Source: Bacteroidaceae bacterium (GTDB lineage Bacteria > Bacteroidota > Bacteroidia > Bacteroidales > Bacteroidaceae). From it: a DNA stretch of 7,158 bases. Below, in pieces: positions 6,895 to 7,158 of the stretch. The notes beneath the pieces are model-generated. The model saw only the letters and a program-made list of their open reading frames with translations. It had not been told where the DNA came from and did no database searches. The position numbers were made by a program, and so were the translations under genes. The DNA is taken from assembly GCA_017628775.1 (NCBI GenBank), contig JAGBYN010000080.1, positions 1-7,158 of the forward strand, given 5' to 3'. Every line of letters starts with the position of its first letter. The first letter of the stretch is position 1.

Positions 6895-6958
6895 CGGGCA
6901 AATGATGGTCTGAAACCGAGTTTTTAACACAACATACTTGGTACAAAAAATTCCAAAG

Positions 6959-6991
6959 GGAGAAATTTTTCCTTCGTAAGGAGAAATTTTT
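6959..6991. repeat. Two GGAGAAATTTTT repeats at 21-bp period, forming a hairpin
   Basis: GGAGAAATTTTT is found at 6959-6970 and 6980-6991. Because of the intervening CCTTCGTAA, the arms AAATTTTTCCTT (6963-6974) and AAGGAGAAATTT (6978-6989) also form a 12-bp stem with a 3-nt loop and one mismatch or wobble, followed by a T-run on the + strand. It resembles short tandem intergenic repeats of oral Bacteroidales, but it could also be a weak + strand terminator. Confidence 0.5.
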
Positions 6992-7047
6992 TTTTCGTGC
7001 GACCTTTTTTTCGACTCTTTTTACGCCTTTTTTAGGCAAAAACAAAC

Positions 7048-7072
7048 AAAAAAGGAGCCCACCAGGGACTCC
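7048..7072 (-). terminator. Intrinsic terminator on the - strand
   Basis: On the - strand GGAG and CTCC, then CCC and GGG, pair around TGGT with one bulged T (plus-strand arms 7054-7060 and 7065-7072). The stem is followed directly by TTTTTTG. It would end transcription arriving from the right, either a gene beyond the window or the promoter-like site at 7087-7118. Confidence 0.6.
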
Positions 7073-7086
7073 TTCTCTTCTCTACA

Positions 7087-7118
7087 CAAATTTACAACAT
7101 TTCCGGTCGAAATCCAAA
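7087..7118 (-). promoter_or_regulatory. Promoter-like site, Bacteroidota consensus, facing left
   Basis: On the - strand TTTG (7115-7118) is followed after 20 nt by TAAATTTG (7087-7094), a full match to the Bacteroidota TTTG / TAnnTTTG pattern with accepted spacing. Transcription would start near 7080 and run leftward straight into the terminator hairpin at 7054-7072. AT-rich context lowers certainty. Confidence 0.45.
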
Positions 7119-7127
7119 TCCGAAAAA

Positions 7128-7157
7128 GTTGTGAAAAATTCCGAATTTTTAAATTTG
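7128..7157 (+). promoter_or_regulatory. Promoter-like site facing right, at the window edge
   Basis: GTTG (7128-7131), 18 nt, then TAAATTTG (7150-7157): an exact -7 box with a 3 of 4 upstream box. It would drive a gene beyond the right edge. It is back to back with the leftward site at 7087-7118. Confidence 0.35.
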
Positions 7158-7158
7158 C

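Larger units (their letters stand above)
6101..7158. other. Gene-free 1.06-kb region upstream of the R-M operon
   Basis: No convincing coding sequence is present on either strand. Short frames at 6200-6391, 6013-6387 (both -) and 6414-6605 (+) have no recognisable domain, no ribosome binding site and low-complexity or odd composition. The stretch holds the repeats, palindromes and promoter- or terminator-like signals listed separately. Being upstream of the operon, it may include its leader and promoters, but the transcription start cannot be fixed from sequence. Confidence 0.7.

Overview
The window looks like an accessory (defence/mobile) locus of a Bacteroidota chromosome, probably Bacteroidales. 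The support is an IS4-type transposase of a style common in that group, weak Shine-Dalgarno use, AT-rich spacers, and several matches to the Bacteroidota promoter pattern TTTG / TAnnTTTG. The genus cannot be fixed from the sequence alone. No rRNA, tRNA, CRISPR array or replication origin was seen.

Left end (1 to about 947): the 3' part of an IS4-family insertion sequence on the + strand. Its transposase is cut by the window edge but keeps the DDE residues and the YREK signature. Beyond the stop codon lies the IS right end, which holds nested inverted repeats. The inner repeat also reads as an intrinsic terminator for the - strand, facing the end of the neighbouring operon.

Centre (999 to 6100, all - strand): a compact three-gene restriction-modification operon. 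In transcription order it encodes (1) a 225-aa methyltransferase-like protein with a canonical SAM-binding motif I but no NPPY catalytic motif, (2) a 503-aa Eco57I-type N6-adenine methyltransferase with NPPY but an unusual motif I, and (3) a 973-aa fusion of a GIY-YIG/T5orf172-like nuclease domain to an SF2 (DEAH-type) helicase with a C-terminal Tudor/SH3-like domain. Genes 1 and 2 overlap by 14 nt and genes 2 and 3 are 4 nt apart, so they are very likely co-transcribed and co-translated. The expected job is ATP-dependent restriction of foreign DNA with protective adenine methylation, analogous to Type III Mod/Res but with a different nuclease at the other end of the helicase. The probable target-recognition part of the methyltransferase gene is far more AT-rich (about 29% G+C by hand count) than the rest of the operon (about 50% in sampled lines), which suggests exchange of the specificity module.

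Right part (6101 to 7158): about 1.06 kb upstream of the operon without a convincing gene but dense in structure. It contains a candidate dispersed-repeat segment with a hairpin and a 17-bp direct repeat, a cluster of CGTAG pentamers, three 15-bp palindromes spaced exactly 21 bp centre to centre, several more palindromes and short direct repeats, a - strand intrinsic terminator, and at the edge two back-to-back promoter-like sequences. The palindrome triplet is the most distinctive unexplained signal and could be an operator array or a large cruciform/hairpin.
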